Source: Agaribacterium haliotis (GTDB lineage Bacteria; Pseudomonadota; Gammaproteobacteria; Pseudomonadales; Cellvibrionaceae). Taken from it: a DNA stretch of 64,000 nucleotides. Location: NCBI RefSeq assembly GCF_002312815.1, contig NZ_NKQJ01000002.1, forward strand, positions 177,014-241,013, given 5' to 3'. The notes beneath the pieces were generated by a model that saw only the letters and a list, made by a program, of their open reading frames with translations, did not search any database and was not told where the DNA came from. A program made the translations under genes and the position numbers. Below, one piece after another: positions 29,669 to 38,622 of the stretch (the first letter of the stretch is position 1; each line of letters opens with the position of its first letter).

Positions 29669-30133
29669 ATGAAGCACTTAATCGATACACTGCTGCCACC
29701 GCGGCCGCGCAACTTCAAAGGTAAACGCTGGCTGCAAATCAGCCTGCGCAGTTTGCACTTGGTCGGGGTCGCAGGTTTCAGCGGCGGCATACTCTTTGGT
29801 GTCGATAAGTCGAGCTGGATAGGTTTTTTACACTTGTGCATCAGCACCGGCATCGCCTATTTTTTACTCGATATTTACTGCAATGCCATGAACCTAATTC
29901 AGTTGCGCGGCGCGGTGATTTTTATCAAGCTCGCCCTGCTCGGTACTTTGTATTACCACCCCGAGCAAGCAAACATTGTGCTTGTTGTTATTTTACTGGC
30001 CAGCTTAATCTCACACGCCCCGGGTGATGTGCGCTATTTTTCCCTATTGCACGGCAAGCGCATGGATGTCAGAAGCGGCGCCGCGGTCTGTGGAAGCGCC
30101 GCCAAACAACTCAGCCGCGATGCCAAGCGATAA
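29669..30133 (+). CDS. Small polytopic membrane protein of unknown function
   Basis: A 154-residue protein with about four helices (SLHLVGVAGFSGGILFGV, IGFLHLCISTGIAYFLLDIY, GAVIFIKLALLGTLYY, IVLVVILLASLIS). A conserved-looking SHAPGDVRYFSLLHGKRMD segment precedes a basic tail. Family unrecognised. It lies between the two binding-protein genes. Confidence 0.7.
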   Translation: MKHLIDTLLPPRPRNFKGKRWLQISLRSLHLVGVAGFSGGILFGVDKSSWIGFLHLCISTGIAYFLLDIYCNAMNLIQLRGAVIFIKLALLGTLYYHPEQANIVLVVILLASLISHAPGDVRYFSLLHGKRMDVRSGAAVCGSAAKQLSRDAKR

Positions 30134-30196
30134 TCTTAGCGATACCAAAGCCTAGCGGTAGCAATACCAAAAGCCCCGCTGAACTATACAAGTGGC

Positions 30197-31117
30197 TTAA
30201 TATGCGAAACTGACTTTCGCGACAGCCGCCTCAAATGATTTTGGGTCGAGCCACAGTTCGCCGCGGTGAAACGGTGTATCTTCCGGCAGGTAGGCGTTGG
30301 GAATCATGATAATTTTGCGCTGCCCAACTCTGGCTTTAGCCGCCGCTTGCTGCATGATGTTTGAGCTATATAACAAACGATCGTAGCTGCCATCAGCAAT
30401 GGCGGCTTCAAGGCCTTCATTTAATGCCAGAAACAAGCGCTCATCGTTCTTGTTGACGTAGAAATAAAGCGCCATCGGATAAACCAGCATCAAACTCGGC
30501 TCGACCGACAGCTGCTTGTCAAAACGCAATAAATCCTGCCACGGCTCGTGCAAACCCAGAGGTAAATAATCAAAGCGCCCACGTATCAACATATTCCAAA
30601 GGTAGCGCCCTCGCGAACTCAAGATCAGTGGAATACCAGCGTCTTCAAGCACCGGCCTGTCACCCCAGCGCTCGCCCATGCCGGCGCGAAACCTGCGCAA
30701 ATCCTGTAACGTCTCGACCTTGGCAAAGCGCTTTTCTTCCCCGCTGCGAATCACCAACAGGCGATAGCCCAAAAGGCCTTTGAAGATCGGAATACGCACT
30801 GCGCGCAACTGCTGCTCGACCTTGGGGCTGGCGCTGGCCCACTTCAAGCTCAAGCGCCCGGCGGCAATTTCCTGGGTTTTGCGACCGTCGGAGTGGGGGT
30901 CAACGAGCTCTTTGTAGCACACCGGCTCTTCGAGTTTAGACATGGCCAATTGCAGCAGCGAAAAAATCAAAAAGTCTTTTTCCGACTCCAGTTTTTGGTG
31001 ACTCAGCTCAAAGCTGCAAGCACTGACAGGCAGTACCGGCACAAGTAACACACACAAAAAAAATAAAGCAGCTTTCGCAGACATAAACCAAACAGGTGCT
31101 TGTTTTTTTAAGGCCAA
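30197..31117 (-). CDS. Periplasmic substrate-binding-like protein (family 3 type)
   Basis: The product is about 306 residues, with a signal peptide around ALFFLCVLLVPVLPVSACS. The downstream alpha/beta region (RVPIFKGLLGYRLLVIRS-like, VETLQDLRRFRAGMGERWGD, RFDYLPLGLHEPWQDLL, YFYVNKNDERLFLALNEGLE) has the logic of amino-acid-type SBP_bac_3 domains. The open frame begins with TTG at 31117; an ATG at 31084 (MSAKAALFF) is an equally good start. No transporter genes adjoin it. Many orphan members act as enzymes' or sensors' periplasmic partners; this one's ligand is unknown. Confidence 0.72.
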   Translation of the reverse strand: MALKKQAPVWFMSAKAALFFLCVLLVPVLPVSACSFELSHQKLESEKDFLIFSLLQLAMSKLEEPVCYKELVDPHSDGRKTQEIAAGRLSLKWASASPKVEQQLRAVRIPIFKGLLGYRLLVIRSGEEKRFAKVETLQDLRRFRAGMGERWGDRPVLEDAGIPLILSSRGRYLWNMLIRGRFDYLPLGLHEPWQDLLRFDKQLSVEPSLMLVYPMALYFYVNKNDERLFLALNEGLEAAIADGSYDRLLYSSNIMQQAAAKARVGQRKIIMIPNAYLPEDTPFHRGELWLDPKSFEAAVAKVSFAY

Positions 31118-31456
31118 TTAAGACTAGCTTATCCGCCCTGCCTGAGCGAAGCCAATGAAAGTGAGGCCAAAATAGGGCTTAGCGCAAAGCGATATAAAAA
31201 CCTCTTAGTACGTTCACTTTCGTCACAATGAACCGTCAAAAACAAGGCCTTCTGCAAGCGCGGCAATGACAAAAGTACAACAAGCAATCTAAGTGCTGCC
31301 AACGCTCGTAAACACGCGGGCGCATTGTTTCAGAACACTTTTACTGCCAACTATGCAACTCGGCAGCGCGGGCACTTGAACAACGGCAAACAAGCTCCAT
31401 ATGTTAAAAAACGCTGCTTGCTATACACACTAATACCTACCAGGGTGAGGAAAACC
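31118..31456. other. Divergent promoter region
   Basis: A 339-bp stretch between the binding-protein gene (minus) and the Old Yellow Enzyme gene (plus). The frame of the plus gene is open back to 31325, but the sequence there lacks conservation and the better ribosome site is at the ATG at 31457. I see no recognisable operator. Confidence 0.4.
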
Positions 31457-32539
31457 ATGAGTCAAATTTTTGATCCTATGCAACTTGGCGCAGTCGCGCT
31501 TAAGAACCGGATTTTAATGGCGCCATTAACACGCTGCCGAGCGGACGACGAGCACTTGCCAACTCCGCTAATGGCAGAGTATTACGCCCAGCGCGCCTCT
31601 GCCGGATTAATTATCGCCGAGGCGACCATGGCAATGCCGGGCTGCTCCGCCTTCTGGCGCGAACCGGGCATCTATTCAGACAAACACGCTAAAGCCTGGC
31701 GCACTGTCACCGATGCCGTACACCAAAAAGGCGGGAAAATATTCCTGCAAATTTGGCACGGTGGCCGCGCCTGTCACCCGGCCCTGAACGACGGCCGCGA
31801 GCCCGTAGCACCATCGGCCCTGGCCATCACCAATGACGAAGTACACACCCCCGAAGGCAAACAGGCTTACACCGTGCCACGGGCCCTAACAGACGACGAA
31901 ATCCCGGCCATCATTGAGGGATTTAAAAACGCCGCCAAATACGCCAAACAAGCCGGCTTTGACGGTGTTGAAGTGCACGGCGCCAACGGCTATTTACTCG
32001 ATGAGTTTTTGCGCGACGGCGCCAACAAACGAGACGGCGCCTACGGCGGCTCAATAGAAAACAGAGCGCGCTTGTTACTTGAAGTTATAGAAGCCGTGAG
32101 CGAGGTATGGGGCAGCGAGCGAGTTGGCGTGCGCCTGTCACCACTTAACAGTTTTAACAGCATGATAGACAGCGACCCGGTAGCATTGGCAACTTGGCTC
32201 GCCAAGCGCCTAAACGACTTTGAGCTGGCGTATTTACACTTGATGCGCGGTGATTTCCTGGGGGAACAGCAGGGCGATGTTATCAGCCCGGTAAGAGAGC
32301 ACTATCGCGGAAATTTAATTCTTAATATGGCTTACAGTGCCTCAGAAGCAGGCGAGAGCATCAAACAGGGCCAGGCCGATGCCATCGCTTTTGGTGTGCC
32401 ATTTATTGCCAACCCGGATTTGCCCGAGCGCTTGCAGCACGGAGCACCATTAAATGACGCCAACCCGGAAACCTTCTACAGCCCGGGCGCTGAAGGTTAT
32501 ACCGATTACCCAGTACTTGAAACAAGCACTGCCGTTTAA
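31457..32539 (+). CDS. Old Yellow Enzyme-family NAD(P)H:flavin oxidoreductase
   Basis: The start is the ATG at 31457 (MSQIFDPMQLGAVALKNRI), preceded by GTGAGG. The 360-residue TIM barrel binds FMN: APLTRCRA near the N-terminus, QIWHGGRACHP with the substrate-binding His, GFDGVEVHGANGYLLDEFL, and RVGVRLSP. These enzymes reduce activated alkenes, N-ethylmaleimide and nitro compounds. In place of the usual H-x-x-N pair, HGGRACH gives one His and no Asn. A paralogue lies at 46825. Confidence 0.92.
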   Translation: MSQIFDPMQLGAVALKNRILMAPLTRCRADDEHLPTPLMAEYYAQRASAGLIIAEATMAMPGCSAFWREPGIYSDKHAKAWRTVTDAVHQKGGKIFLQIWHGGRACHPALNDGREPVAPSALAITNDEVHTPEGKQAYTVPRALTDDEIPAIIEGFKNAAKYAKQAGFDGVEVHGANGYLLDEFLRDGANKRDGAYGGSIENRARLLLEVIEAVSEVWGSERVGVRLSPLNSFNSMIDSDPVALATWLAKRLNDFELAYLHLMRGDFLGEQQGDVISPVREHYRGNLILNMAYSASEAGESIKQGQADAIAFGVPFIANPDLPERLQHGAPLNDANPETFYSPGAEGYTDYPVLETSTAV

Positions 32540-32557
32540 ACTCCGATTAAACAGATA

Positions 32558-32579
32558 GCGGGTGCCAAAGGTCACCCGC
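32558..32579 (+). terminator. Stem-loop after the Old Yellow Enzyme gene
   Basis: GCGGGTG-CCAAAGGT-CACCCGC, a 7-bp GC-rich stem 19 bases after the stop codon. No U-tract follows, so efficiency is uncertain. Confidence 0.4.
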
Positions 32580-32641
32580 GCTGAATAAATCTTGGCTTAG
32601 TCATGGCCTAATCATGGCTTGGACAAGGCTCAAGCCACTTT

Positions 32642-32824
32642 TTAAGACCTGTTAGCAGTTTCTAATTCGCCTATTTTTTTGTAAACAGCTTCGGCTTCAA
32701 AGCTTAGTTCTGAATACGCCCGGATATCGCCGTTGCGCTGGGCGCGCATGGCTTTTTCTAACAGTAGAGCGCGCTGTTTTTTTAACTTCTCTATACCGTT
32801 ACTGCGTTTAAAGACTGCAAACAT
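32642..32824 (-). CDS. Small DUF6435-like protein
   Basis: Starting at the ATG at 32824 (MFAVFKRSNGIEKLKKQ), preceded by GAGGTCAGG, the product is about 60 residues. It is a helical, charged protein with the pattern MF-x2-FK...IEKL-x3-...LLEKAM...A-x2-R of a short conserved family, possibly DUF6435. Function unknown. An in-frame TTG at 32845 is less likely. Confidence 0.6.
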   Translation of the reverse strand: MFAVFKRSNGIEKLKKQRALLLEKAMRAQRNGDIRAYSELSFEAEAVYKKIGELETANRS

Positions 32825-32904
32825 AAGCCTGACCTCAACCTTCAAGATTAACTCTAAGAGTGCATCTTTACGCTGCGAGCGAATCGTCAGATCAATATTT
32901 AAAC

Positions 32905-34818
32905 TCAGTCAAAGTCATCTAAATACGCTTTCGGCGGTGGTGTCCAGCCCCCCTCAGAATTATCGTGGCCTTCAACACGATTGCGTTTGATTGCTTTCGC
33001 TAAGCGCCGCTCGACTTCGAGGAATAAATCCAGATAACTGCGCGTAAAACGCTGCTCTTCATCACCTTTTGCCCACTCGGCGTACATATGCTCACGCGCT
33101 TGTTTATCAGTTTTATCAAACGCCGCTTTCATCTGCTCGACCTTAAAAGCGTGTTGCCCCAAGGCTTTTAACGCCTCACCGCCGAGCTCCAGCGCCGAAT
33201 AATAGGTCTCAGAGATCACAATATCTGCGCCGGCATGGCTGAGCTCATAACCGTGAGAGCGATCAAAAGCGCGCGCTAAAATTGTAACTTTGGGATGAAA
33301 TTTTTTGACGTGATGAACCAGCGCCAGGCCCCGCTCTTTATCATCAATGGCAACAACCAGCATGCTCGCCTCTTCGATGCCGGCGCTGTGTAATAAATCC
33401 GGACGGCTGGCATCGCCAAACCAGCTTTTAATATTGACCTTGGCCACGCGCTGAACCATTGACGCCGAGTGATCAAGCACCACCGTTGGTACATCGTTGG
33501 CAAGTAATAGCCGGTTGATAATCTGCCCAAAGCGCCCTATGCCGGCAATAATGACCGTGCCCTGTTCATCAACACGCTCATCCTGCTGCTCAGCGCCATG
33601 TTTCTGGTAACGGGTGACAACAAATTTTTCGTAAAAAATAAACAATAGCGGCGTTAAAAACATTGTCAGGGCAATGACCGGGGAAAGAATAGCGGCTAAG
33701 TCTTTAGGCAACACATGATTCTGCTGCGAAAAGCTCAGCAATACAAAACCAAATTCACCAGCCTGAGCAAGACTTAAGAAAAACAGCCACGAATCACTGG
33801 CGTGTATTTTGAAGAGCTTGGCCAACAACATAAGCACCAGCGCTTTAATTAACATCACCGCAACAACAGCGCCAATCACAAGCAGCAGGTTTTCACTAAT
33901 AATGCCAAAATTGATTCCGGCACCAACTGTAATAAAAAACAAACCGAGTAAAATGCCTTTAAAAGGCTCGATATCGGTTTCAAGCTCGTGACGAAATTCA
34001 CTACTAGCGAGGGTTACGCCGGCTAAAAATGCGCCCAGTGCCGGCGACAAACCAACCAAACTCATTAATGCGGCAATGCCAATCACCAACATTAATGCCG
34101 CTGCGGTAAACATCTCCCTAAGGCCGGTATTGGCAATAAAACGAAATAGCGGGTTACACAAATAGCGCCCGCCGGCAACAACGGCGGCAACAGAGGCCAG
34201 CACCACACTCGCGTGCAGCCAGCCGGGCAGGTGCGCCACCAAACTCAACGATTCGTGATGGTGCTCATCTGCCCCTGCACCGGCCCCGGCGGCGGCTATT
34301 AATTCCGGCAGGGCCAATAGAGGAATCAGAGCCAGCATGGGGATAACAGCAATGTCCTGAAATAACAGAACTGAAAAGGCAGATTGCCCGCCCTCTGTTT
34401 TCGCCAGGCCCTTTTCCTGCAGGCTCTGCAAAACAATGGCGGTCGATGACAGCGACAACATCAACGCAATTGCCACCGCGATGCGCCAATCCAAGCCGAA
34501 GGCAAGGCCCAGCGCAGCAAAACACAGGCTGGTTAACGCCAACTGCAAACCACCGAGGCCGACAAGTTTGTTGCGCATCGCCCAGAGCATGCGCGGCTCG
34601 AGCTCCAGGCCGACCAAAAATAGCATCATCACCACACCAAATTCAGCAAAGTGCTGAATGGTGACGGTCTCTGACCCGACCAGACCCGTAAGCGGGCCGA
34701 TAACTACGCCGGCAATAAGATAACCGAGTACGGAACCGAGGCCGAGGCGCTTGGCAATCGGCACAGCAATTACCGCTGCGACAAGATAAATAAAGGCCTG
34801 AACAAAATAGTGAGTCAT
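32905..34818 (-). CDS. Kef-type K+/H+ antiporter (glutathione-gated potassium efflux)
   Basis: The 637-residue product has an N-terminal CPA2 antiporter domain with about 12 helices (to about residue 385), including LGYLIAGVVIGP and MLFLVGLELEPRMLW. The RCK/TrkA-N domain follows (about 400-520) with the NAD-binding GIGRFGQ motif, then a C-terminal charged tail. KefB/KefC proteins release K+ and acidify the cytoplasm when glutathione adducts of electrophiles accumulate. The partner KefF-like gene overlaps it by four bases. KefB or KefC cannot be separated from sequence alone. Presence next to OYE and aldehyde-handling genes fits electrophile defence. Confidence 0.93.
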   Translation of the reverse strand: MTHYFVQAFIYLVAAVIAVPIAKRLGLGSVLGYLIAGVVIGPLTGLVGSETVTIQHFAEFGVVMMLFLVGLELEPRMLWAMRNKLVGLGGLQLALTSLCFAALGLAFGLDWRIAVAIALMLSLSSTAIVLQSLQEKGLAKTEGGQSAFSVLLFQDIAVIPMLALIPLLALPELIAAAGAGAGADEHHHESLSLVAHLPGWLHASVVLASVAAVVAGGRYLCNPLFRFIANTGLREMFTAAALMLVIGIAALMSLVGLSPALGAFLAGVTLASSEFRHELETDIEPFKGILLGLFFITVGAGINFGIISENLLLVIGAVVAVMLIKALVLMLLAKLFKIHASDSWLFFLSLAQAGEFGFVLLSFSQQNHVLPKDLAAILSPVIALTMFLTPLLFIFYEKFVVTRYQKHGAEQQDERVDEQGTVIIAGIGRFGQIINRLLLANDVPTVVLDHSASMVQRVAKVNIKSWFGDASRPDLLHSAGIEEASMLVVAIDDKERGLALVHHVKKFHPKVTILARAFDRSHGYELSHAGADIVISETYYSALELGGEALKALGQHAFKVEQMKAAFDKTDKQAREHMYAEWAKGDEEQRFTRSYLDLFLEVERRLAKAIKRNRVEGHDNSEGGWTPPPKAYLDDFD

Positions 34819-35456
34819 TTGATTAAGCCCTCAAAATCGCAAGCCAGGTGCTCAAGCTTCGCTGCTTTTTTTAGATCCACTTTTCCCGCAACCAAAGCTT
34901 GCAGCAAGTGCCGCCACTGCTGGAAATGCTGTTCAACTCGCTTATCTTCAACCGCGGTTCGCGAACCAAACAAAACAAACGGCGCAACAAATTTCATCAA
35001 ACACAGGTTTGCGGTTTGCTCAAGCGGCCTTAACAGCTCGCGAATACTAAAATGATTGTAACCATTTTGTTGATAAGCGGCTTCAGCGCCACCGGCACTG
35101 ATAACTGGCAGCAGATATTTATCTTTTAGCGCCGTGCCATCTTTGCCATAGGCGAAGCCGTATTCAAGCACAAGATCCATCCAGTCTTTTAGCAAAGCGG
35201 GGGTTGAATACCAGTACAGCGGAAACATAAAAATAATGACGTCGTGCTGACGCAGACGCTCCTGCTCAGCCGCAACATCGATATCGTGGCGCGGATACTG
35301 ACCATATAAATCGACACAGCTTACGCCCTCTACGGCAGAGGCCATAGTAAACATAGGGGTATTAATTTCAGACTGATCTTGCGCGGGGTGCGCAAAGAGA
35401 ATAAGAACCCGGTTCGAGCCCGGGCGGGTATTTGACCTAGAGTCGAGGCTTGCCAT
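34815..35456 (-). CDS. KefF/KefG-type NAD(P)H quinone oxidoreductase, ancillary to Kef
   Basis: A 213-residue flavodoxin-fold protein: VLILFAHPAQDQSEINTPM binds the FMN phosphate, followed by MFPLYWYSTPALLKDWMDLV and AYGKDGTALKDKYLLPVISAGG, all typical of KefF/MdaB proteins. These activate the Kef channel and reduce quinones. AGGAAG precedes the ATG. Its stop overlaps the antiporter start, so the two are coupled. Confidence 0.92.
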   Translation of the reverse strand: MASLDSRSNTRPGSNRVLILFAHPAQDQSEINTPMFTMASAVEGVSCVDLYGQYPRHDIDVAAEQERLRQHDVIIFMFPLYWYSTPALLKDWMDLVLEYGFAYGKDGTALKDKYLLPVISAGGAEAAYQQNGYNHFSIRELLRPLEQTANLCLMKFVAPFVLFGSRTAVEDKRVEQHFQQWRHLLQALVAGKVDLKKAAKLEHLACDFEGLIK

Positions 35457-35537
35457 ATGCGCGCTTCCTGATACTAACTGTAAAACCGGGCAGGCCCGGC
35501 ACTAAGATTCTAGCGCATAGTGCTTTAAAACAACCAG

Positions 35538-36422
35538 TTACAGCAGTGCCAGGGTTTTTAGTTTTTGTTCAAGCGCCTCGCGTACCTGCGCATTTTTTTT
35601 AACATCAGCCGCATCACTGTGCGCCTCGGCAAAGTCGCCGCTGTCGTTATCAAAATACAAACCATTGGCAGAGGAAAAATCGTCACCAAGCGCTGCACGC
35701 ACAAGAATGTCGGCACCGATGTTTAAGTCTTTGCCGGCAACACCAAAACCCTGTTTAACCATTTTACTAGCCAACAGCGAGCCGGGGTTTACGGCGATAT
35801 ATATCGGCGCAGCAGCACTGGCGCTAAGTGCAAGATCTTTACTCCAGTGAATAAGCGCAAGTTTACTTTGCGCGTATGCGGTAAAGTCATCATCAATGCT
35901 TTGCCTGCCGAGCAGGGCCTCAAGCTCTACCGGAGCCTGAGCTGCCGAAGCCAGATTAACAACACGCGAACCGGGCCTAAGTAGCGGCAGTAACTTTTTA
36001 CTTAATAAAAAGGGCCCGTAAGTATTCACAACAAAACGCAAATCTATACCCAAACTGGTCTGAGTAGACGCTGTTTTATAGACACCGGCATTGTTCAGCA
36101 CAACGTCTAACGTTGGCGCAGCTTGCGAGGGGGATTGCTCGGGGGATTGCTCGGGGGATTGCTCGGCAGCTTGCGTGAATTGCTGAACGATGGTCCCGGC
36201 AAGCCCCGCCACCTGCCGAAGCTCAGAAAAGTCCGCTTGATAAATCTGCACTTTCTGTGCAGCCAGTTTATTTAATTTTTCTTCAACAGCCAGAAGTTTC
36301 TCTTTACTGCGCCCGTGCAGCAAAACTTTGTGGCCGAGCCGAACTAGCTTTTCCGCCGTTAACAAGCCGATGCCATCTGTTGCACCGGTAACTAAGATTG
36401 TTTTGTGAGTACGCGTATTCAT
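35538..36422 (-). CDS. Short-chain dehydrogenase/reductase
   Basis: The 294-residue product has the cofactor motif TGATDGIG (T-G-x3-G-x-G), VVLNNAGVY and an active-site pair Y-x3-K (AYAQSKLAL) with an upstream Ser (NLASAAQ). An insertion around residue 90 consists of QSPE repeats encoded by three perfect 12-bp DNA repeats. Substrate unknown. It stands alone upstream of the truncated quinone reductase on the same strand. Confidence 0.9.
   Translation of the reverse strand: MNTRTHKTILVTGATDGIGLLTAEKLVRLGHKVLLHGRSKEKLLAVEEKLNKLAAQKVQIYQADFSELRQVAGLAGTIVQQFTQAAEQSPEQSPEQSPSQAAPTLDVVLNNAGVYKTASTQTSLGIDLRFVVNTYGPFLLSKKLLPLLRPGSRVVNLASAAQAPVELEALLGRQSIDDDFTAYAQSKLALIHWSKDLALSASAAAPIYIAVNPGSLLASKMVKQGFGVAGKDLNIGADILVRAALGDDFSSANGLYFDNDSGDFAEAHSDAADVKKNAQVREALEQKLKTLALL
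36129..36164. repeat. In-frame 12-bp minisatellite in the SDR gene
   Basis: GGGGGATTGCTC repeated three times perfectly; on the coding strand it encodes EQSP units. The number of copies is likely to vary by slippage without breaking the frame. Confidence 0.85.
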
Positions 36423-36566
36423 TACTTTCCCTTAGGCCTGGCGGTATTTAGAACAAGTAGCGGCATAAGCGCTTTAGCCGCTAGCTGGGTTAGCTTTTGC
36501 GCCTGAGCCGATACTTGTTAATTTAGATGAAAAACACGGCATATAAAACTGGTTGGGCGGGCCGTT

Positions 36567-36974
36567 TTATGAATCGATATTAATAACCACTTTGCCCATA
36601 CCGGTACCCGCTTCGGCGTAGTCGTGTGCGGCAGCGGCCTGCTCCAGGCTGAACTGCTGTTCGCTTAATACCGGTTTCAAAGCACCAGCCTCAACAATAG
36701 CTTTAACTTTACCGAGTATCTGCGCGTGCGTTTCGCGCCCGACATTGTGGATCATCGGAATAAGCATAAAGACCACATGCACAGACAGGCCTTTAATATG
36801 TGCCAGTGTTAAATCGAGTTCGGCCATGCTCACCGTTGTTGCGATCTGAGCATTTAAGGCCGCCGCCTGCATAGACTTGTTTAAGTGTTCGCCGCCGACC
36901 GTATCGTAAATAACATCAAAACCAGCACCGCCTGTATGCGCCCACCTCAACAAGCTAAGCAGCGATACCGCCAT
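36567..36974 (-). pseudogene. Truncated zinc-type quinone oxidoreductase (C-terminal part)
   Basis: The 135-residue frame contains GGAGFDVIYDTVGGEHLNKS, QIATTVSM and the C-terminal SLEQAAAAHDYAEAGTGMGK, all from the second half of medium-chain quinone reductases (normally about 330 residues). The GroES domain and the first half of the Rossmann domain are absent, and the sequence just upstream has an in-frame TAG and no recognisable family match. It is best read as a remnant after deletion. Confidence 0.75.
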
Positions 36975-37234
36975 CTGGGCCGTCTACCCAAGCTCGAGGT
37001 AACTAGCGCCGAAGGTAATAGCATTTATCGATTATTTTTCGGAACAGTTTAAAGCACGGTCCTATATTTCCTATTGATCTGTCAGCGTCATTAATTTGCC
37101 ACATTATCAATCCAGACTTCGGTCAAAAGACTTTGCGCTCAAAAAGCTGGACTTTAGGCTTTGGCTAGAACCACCGTACATTACAGCTACCTGGCGCAAT
37201 AATGAATACACAATAATTAAAGGACGTGGACGTT

Positions 37235-38557
37235 ATGACAAATATCTACCAACAAATATGGAACGCTGATCAACAAGGCAACGGCATTGCCGCGCTTCGC
37301 CCCGGCGAAGAAACAAATTCAGACCTGGGCTATGTTATTGTTGATGAACGAAAAGAAAACGTCGGCGATGATTTTAAGGTGTTAAAAGAAGTACTGATCC
37401 CCGAAAATAAAATGCACACCTACCGGCTGTGTAAAAAGCTTTTTGACAACTACGCTCTGGCTCGGGCAGCAAGAGAAATTGTCCGTCCAGAAGAAGAACA
37501 AGAAGAACTCGATTTTATTAATGCCATTGTAGATACGGCACCGATCCAGGTTGCCAAGTCTTATATGGAGAGCTCCTTAAACCTGCAAATTTCCGACAAC
37601 CTGCTTGCAGCAATGATAAAAGAAACGTGGTTTGAATTAGGCCGCGCCGGCAGTCAGCATCAGGCATCGGGTTTTGAACACGTATTTATTGGTGAACAAA
37701 GCAGCAAGAGCAGTAAAGTTGGCGGCTACCATTTTTGGTTTAAATACTATCTCGACGACGCAGGGCAAATTAGCGCCGACGACGAGGGTATCGACCGTAT
37801 CGAATACAAAGGCACACGTTATCAAGGAGCAAGCTCTCCAGAAGAGGGGCTTTTAATCCCAGAAGTAGTCACTCTATCGCTGGTATGGACTGCACCAGCC
37901 GGAGATAACCCAGCAAACCTGCAAAGCCTCGAACTTAAAAAACCCATCGGTGGCTTTTTTGTCGGCTGCAGCCCTGAATGCCTTATTGCGCTTGGTTTAG
38001 TACGCTGCCGTACAAACGCTGGAAAAATTACGGTCATCAACAACGCCGAATATCAGTTAGACCTGCACCGCTTGGATGCCAAACCCAATGCTATTCGAAC
38101 ATTTTTCCCGCGCTTTCGCCGAGCCGAGCTTGACGACATTATCATAACAAACAGCGATAACTCATCGACACCTTCTACGCCAGCAGCGACACCAGCACTC
38201 AATCTCGAAGCAGATGACGATAAAAAGAATATAGGCAGCTTTGCAATTATTGCGGCAATGGTGAACCCACCTGCCCCAGAAGGTGGGCGCGAGTTTATTC
38301 AACTTATCAACTGCACTTCGGCAGTCGCCTCACTCCAGGGCTGGCAGATCATCGCGCCAAACGGCAGCAGCTTCACTCTCGCAGAGCAAGGCCTTCACCC
38401 CGGAGATATATTTAAATTTCAAATCCCCGCTCAACAAGGCGTGCTTAGAAATAAAGCAGGTGAAATCACACTTAAATCAGCTGACGGAACAATAGAAAAA
38501 AAATACAGCTACAGCAGTGAGCAAGCTAAAAACGAAGGCTCGGTAATTATTTTTTAG
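37235..38557 (+). CDS. XendoU-type (eukaryote-like EndoU) endoribonuclease fused to a lamin-tail-like domain
   Basis: The start is the ATG at 37235 (MTNIYQQIW), with AAGGA and GTGGA upstream; an in-frame GTG is nine bases earlier. The XendoU domain spans residues about 1-300. FEHVFIGE (H149), GGYHFWFKYY (H166) and LKKPIGGFFVGCSPE (K235/K236) match the catalytic His-His-Lys set of Xenopus XendoU, which cuts RNA at uridines to leave 2',3'-cyclic phosphates. After an acidic Ser/Thr/Pro/Ala linker (about 307-330), the C-terminal 110 residues (VNPPAPEGGREFIQLINCT, LQGWQII) resemble a lamin-tail domain. There is no signal peptide, so action is cytoplasmic or export is non-classical. The gene is alone, with its own terminator-like hairpin. 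Confidence 0.85.
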   Translation: MTNIYQQIWNADQQGNGIAALRPGEETNSDLGYVIVDERKENVGDDFKVLKEVLIPENKMHTYRLCKKLFDNYALARAAREIVRPEEEQEELDFINAIVDTAPIQVAKSYMESSLNLQISDNLLAAMIKETWFELGRAGSQHQASGFEHVFIGEQSSKSSKVGGYHFWFKYYLDDAGQISADDEGIDRIEYKGTRYQGASSPEEGLLIPEVVTLSLVWTAPAGDNPANLQSLELKKPIGGFFVGCSPECLIALGLVRCRTNAGKITVINNAEYQLDLHRLDAKPNAIRTFFPRFRRAELDDIIITNSDNSSTPSTPAATPALNLEADDDKKNIGSFAIIAAMVNPPAPEGGREFIQLINCTSAVASLQGWQIIAPNGSSFTLAEQGLHPGDIFKFQIPAQQGVLRNKAGEITLKSADGTIEKKYSYSSEQAKNEGSVIIF

Positions 38558-38562
38558 TTGCT

Positions 38563-38603
38563 AAGCAGTAGCTGCTCGTATCGTTATCGAGCAGCTACTG
38601 CTT
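38563..38603. terminator. 16-bp perfect stem-loop between convergent genes
   Basis: AAGCAGTAGCTGCTCG and its exact complement (38588-38603) surround a 9-nt loop, starting six bases after the XendoU stop codon and 20 bases before the end of the convergent lipoprotein gene. It is placed to act as a bidirectional terminator. Confidence 0.65.
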
Positions 38604-38622
38604 CTAAGATACAGTGAAAAAT

